Both the position numbers and the translations under genes were made by a program. Under the pieces are notes generated by a model. It searched no databases and had not been told where the DNA came from. It saw only the letters and a program-made list of their open reading frames with translations. A stretch of 7,078 nucleotides of DNA, from assembly GCA_021828525.1 (NCBI GenBank), contig JAJZGM010000061.1, positions 1 to 7,078 on the forward strand. The letters are read 5' to 3'. The DNA comes from Nitrospirota bacterium. GTDB lineage: Bacteria > Nitrospirota > Leptospirillia > Leptospirillales > Leptospirillaceae. Below, one piece after another: positions 6,473-7,078 of this stretch. Position 1 is the first letter of the stretch. Each line of letters starts with the position of its first letter.

Positions 6473-6800
6473 AAGGGCCCGGAGGGGGATTCGGGATCTG
6501 GAGCTCCGCCACGATCCGTCCCTCGGAGAGGTGCTCCTTCATGATGCGGGCGATCTCCTCACGATTTGTCACGCGATAGTAAATGCCATCCGGATAGACC
6601 GCAAGGACTGGGCCCGACTCGCAGGCATCGAGACATCCCGAACGGTTGGCCCGGAAGGGACCCGGGACACCGGCCCGAAGGGCCTCTTCCTTGACGACCT
6701 CAAGAAGGGGAAGGGCTCCCCTGGCCTGGCAGGATCCCCGTGGCTCTCCGGAAGGACGCTCGTTGGTGCAGAGAAAAAGATGGTAGCGATATCGGCTCAT
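6465..6800 (-). CDS. Thioredoxin-like [2Fe-2S] ferredoxin
   Basis: Soluble one-electron carrier of 111 residues from the Aquifex Fd4 / Clostridium pasteurianum 2Fe-2S ferredoxin family, which has a thioredoxin fold. The four cluster ligands are C11, C24, C56 and C60, in the family pattern C-x12-C and C-x3-C. HLFLC at 7-11 is the usual first strand (compare HVFVC), SCQARGA at 23-29 follows, and GCLDACESGPVLAVYPDGIYY at 55-75 contains the second ligand pair and the conserved GP..xVYPxGxxY segment. The start at 6800 is chosen from AAAGGAG 4 nt upstream; an in-frame start at 6836 adds a 12-residue basic extension without a ribosome site. The C-terminus (PNPPPGPSA) is a short flexible tail. The gene ends 6 bp from the convergent cytochrome. 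Its partner enzyme is unknown. Confidence 0.93.
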   Translation of the reverse strand: MSRYRYHLFLCTNERPSGEPRGSCQARGALPLLEVVKEEALRAGVPGPFRANRSGCLDACESGPVLAVYPDGIYYRVTNREEIARIMKEHLSEGRIVAELQIPNPPPGPSA

Positions 6801-6804
6801 GGAT

Positions 6805-6811
6805 CTCCTTT
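6805..6811 (-). promoter_or_regulatory. Shine-Dalgarno sequence of the ferredoxin gene
   Basis: On the minus strand AAAGGAG lies 4 nt before the ATG at 6800, and it decides this start over the upstream one at 6836. Confidence 0.8.
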
Positions 6812-6869
6812 CATGCTTTCGTGATGGGCCCCTCAAAGGCCAGGTGAGGATTCAGGAGGCCCAGGCGTC

Positions 6870-6875
6870 ATTATC
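6870..6875 (-). promoter_or_regulatory. Possible -10 element for the ferredoxin gene
   Basis: On the minus strand GATAAT lies about 70 nt before the ferredoxin ATG and resembles TATAAT. The hexamer 17 nt upstream (TTCCTT) is a poor -35 box, so this is a weak candidate. Confidence 0.22.
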
Positions 6876-6991
6876 CTCTGACCTTATCCGGAAAGGAAGG
6901 CGACATGACCGCAATCGTCTCCTGTGAGCCCAAAGGCCAAACTGAGGACGGTTCCCAGAGTTTCGGAGCCGAGACTTCTTCCTGACGCTGG

Positions 6992-7021
6992 TCGGCCTGA
7001 TCCGGTTCGGCCTGATCCGGT
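6992..7021. repeat. 15-bp perfect tandem duplication
   Basis: The unit TCGGCCTGATCCGGT occurs twice in direct succession (6992-7006 and 7007-7021), and the first four bases of a third copy follow (TCGG, 7022-7025). It lies between genes. The unit is five codons long, but I see no convincing protein frame across it. Confidence 0.9.
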
Positions 7022-7068
7022 TCGGAATGGTCCCGGGCAAAGGACGTGTCCCACTTCCTCTCAAGGTT

Positions 7069-7075
7069 AAGGAGG
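7069..7075 (+). promoter_or_regulatory. Strong Shine-Dalgarno sequence at the window edge
   Basis: AAGGAGG is the full anti-16S complement. It lies 3-9 nt from the window end, so a plus-strand gene probably starts within roughly the next 3-10 bases outside the window. Confidence 0.5.
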
Positions 7076-7078
7076 GGG

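Larger units (their letters stand above)
6801..7078. other. Non-coding stretch upstream of the ferredoxin gene
   Basis: No open frame here looks like a conserved protein. The stretch should contain the ferredoxin promoter on the minus strand and perhaps one for a plus-strand gene beyond the window. A short plus-strand frame of 26 codons (6905-6985) begins with ATG after AAGGAAGG but matches nothing I know. A 70-residue arginine-rich frame on the minus strand starts at TTG without a ribosome site and looks like a chance frame. Confidence 0.6.

Noticed and set aside
6796..6813. Five-codon minus-strand frame (MKGDP) whose stop overlaps the ferredoxin start
   Set aside because: It has no ribosome site of its own and contains the ferredoxin Shine-Dalgarno sequence; most likely chance.
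6801..6836. Longer N-terminus for the ferredoxin from 6836
   Set aside because: The extra 12 residues are basic and unlike the family, and the ribosome site AAAGGAG supports the start at 6800.
6852..7064. 70-residue arginine-rich minus-strand frame
   Set aside because: TTG start without a ribosome site, repeat-derived residues and no family resemblance.

Overview
The window is GC-rich and densely coded. It holds seven protein genes and no RNA genes, mobile elements or CRISPR arrays that I can see. HldD (LPS heptose synthesis) and two exported proteins, one of them a periplasmic c-type cytochrome, point to a Gram-negative, diderm, respiring bacterium. The mix of a trehalose pathway, a small c-type cytochrome and an Aquifex/clostridial-type thioredoxin-fold [2Fe-2S] ferredoxin would suit the Nitrospirota, for example a Leptospirillum-like iron oxidiser. 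That placement is a guess from gene content, not something the sequence proves.

Layout. (1) Positions 1-2300, plus strand: otsA, whose 5' end lies outside the window, is coupled to otsB by an ATGA overlap. Together they form the two-step UDP-glucose + glucose-6-phosphate to trehalose pathway. (2) 2284-3219, minus strand: an rfbD/rmlD-type dTDP-4-dehydrorhamnose reductase, whose 3' end overlaps that of otsB by 17 bp. (3) 3220-3332: a 113-bp divergent intergenic region. (4) 3333-4253, plus: hldD, ADP-glyceromanno-heptose 6-epimerase. (5) 4277-6070, plus: an exported protein of 597 residues that looks like a BepA/YfgC-type M48 peptidase fused to TPR-like helices, but with the zinc-binding HExxH motif lost. 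(6) 6108-6458, plus: a periplasmic mono-heme class I cytochrome c. (7) 6465-6800, minus: a thioredoxin-like [2Fe-2S] ferredoxin, convergent with the cytochrome and only 6 bp from it. (8) 6801-7078: a non-coding stretch with a 15-bp tandem duplication. It ends in a strong Shine-Dalgarno sequence that probably belongs to a gene starting just past the window.

How the genes work together. otsA and otsB make a compatible solute for osmotic or acid stress. rfbD and hldD, divergently transcribed, supply activated sugars (dTDP-L-rhamnose and ADP-L-glycero-D-manno-heptose) for surface polysaccharide. hldD, the M48-like gene and the cytochrome gene run in one direction with gaps of 23 and 37 bp and may be one transcript. 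The most unusual item is the M48-like protein: it keeps the recognisable sequence around the active site but not the catalytic residues, and carries a long C-terminal region I cannot assign. Most other genes are standard housekeeping or accessory genes, and I see no convincing new multi-gene system.
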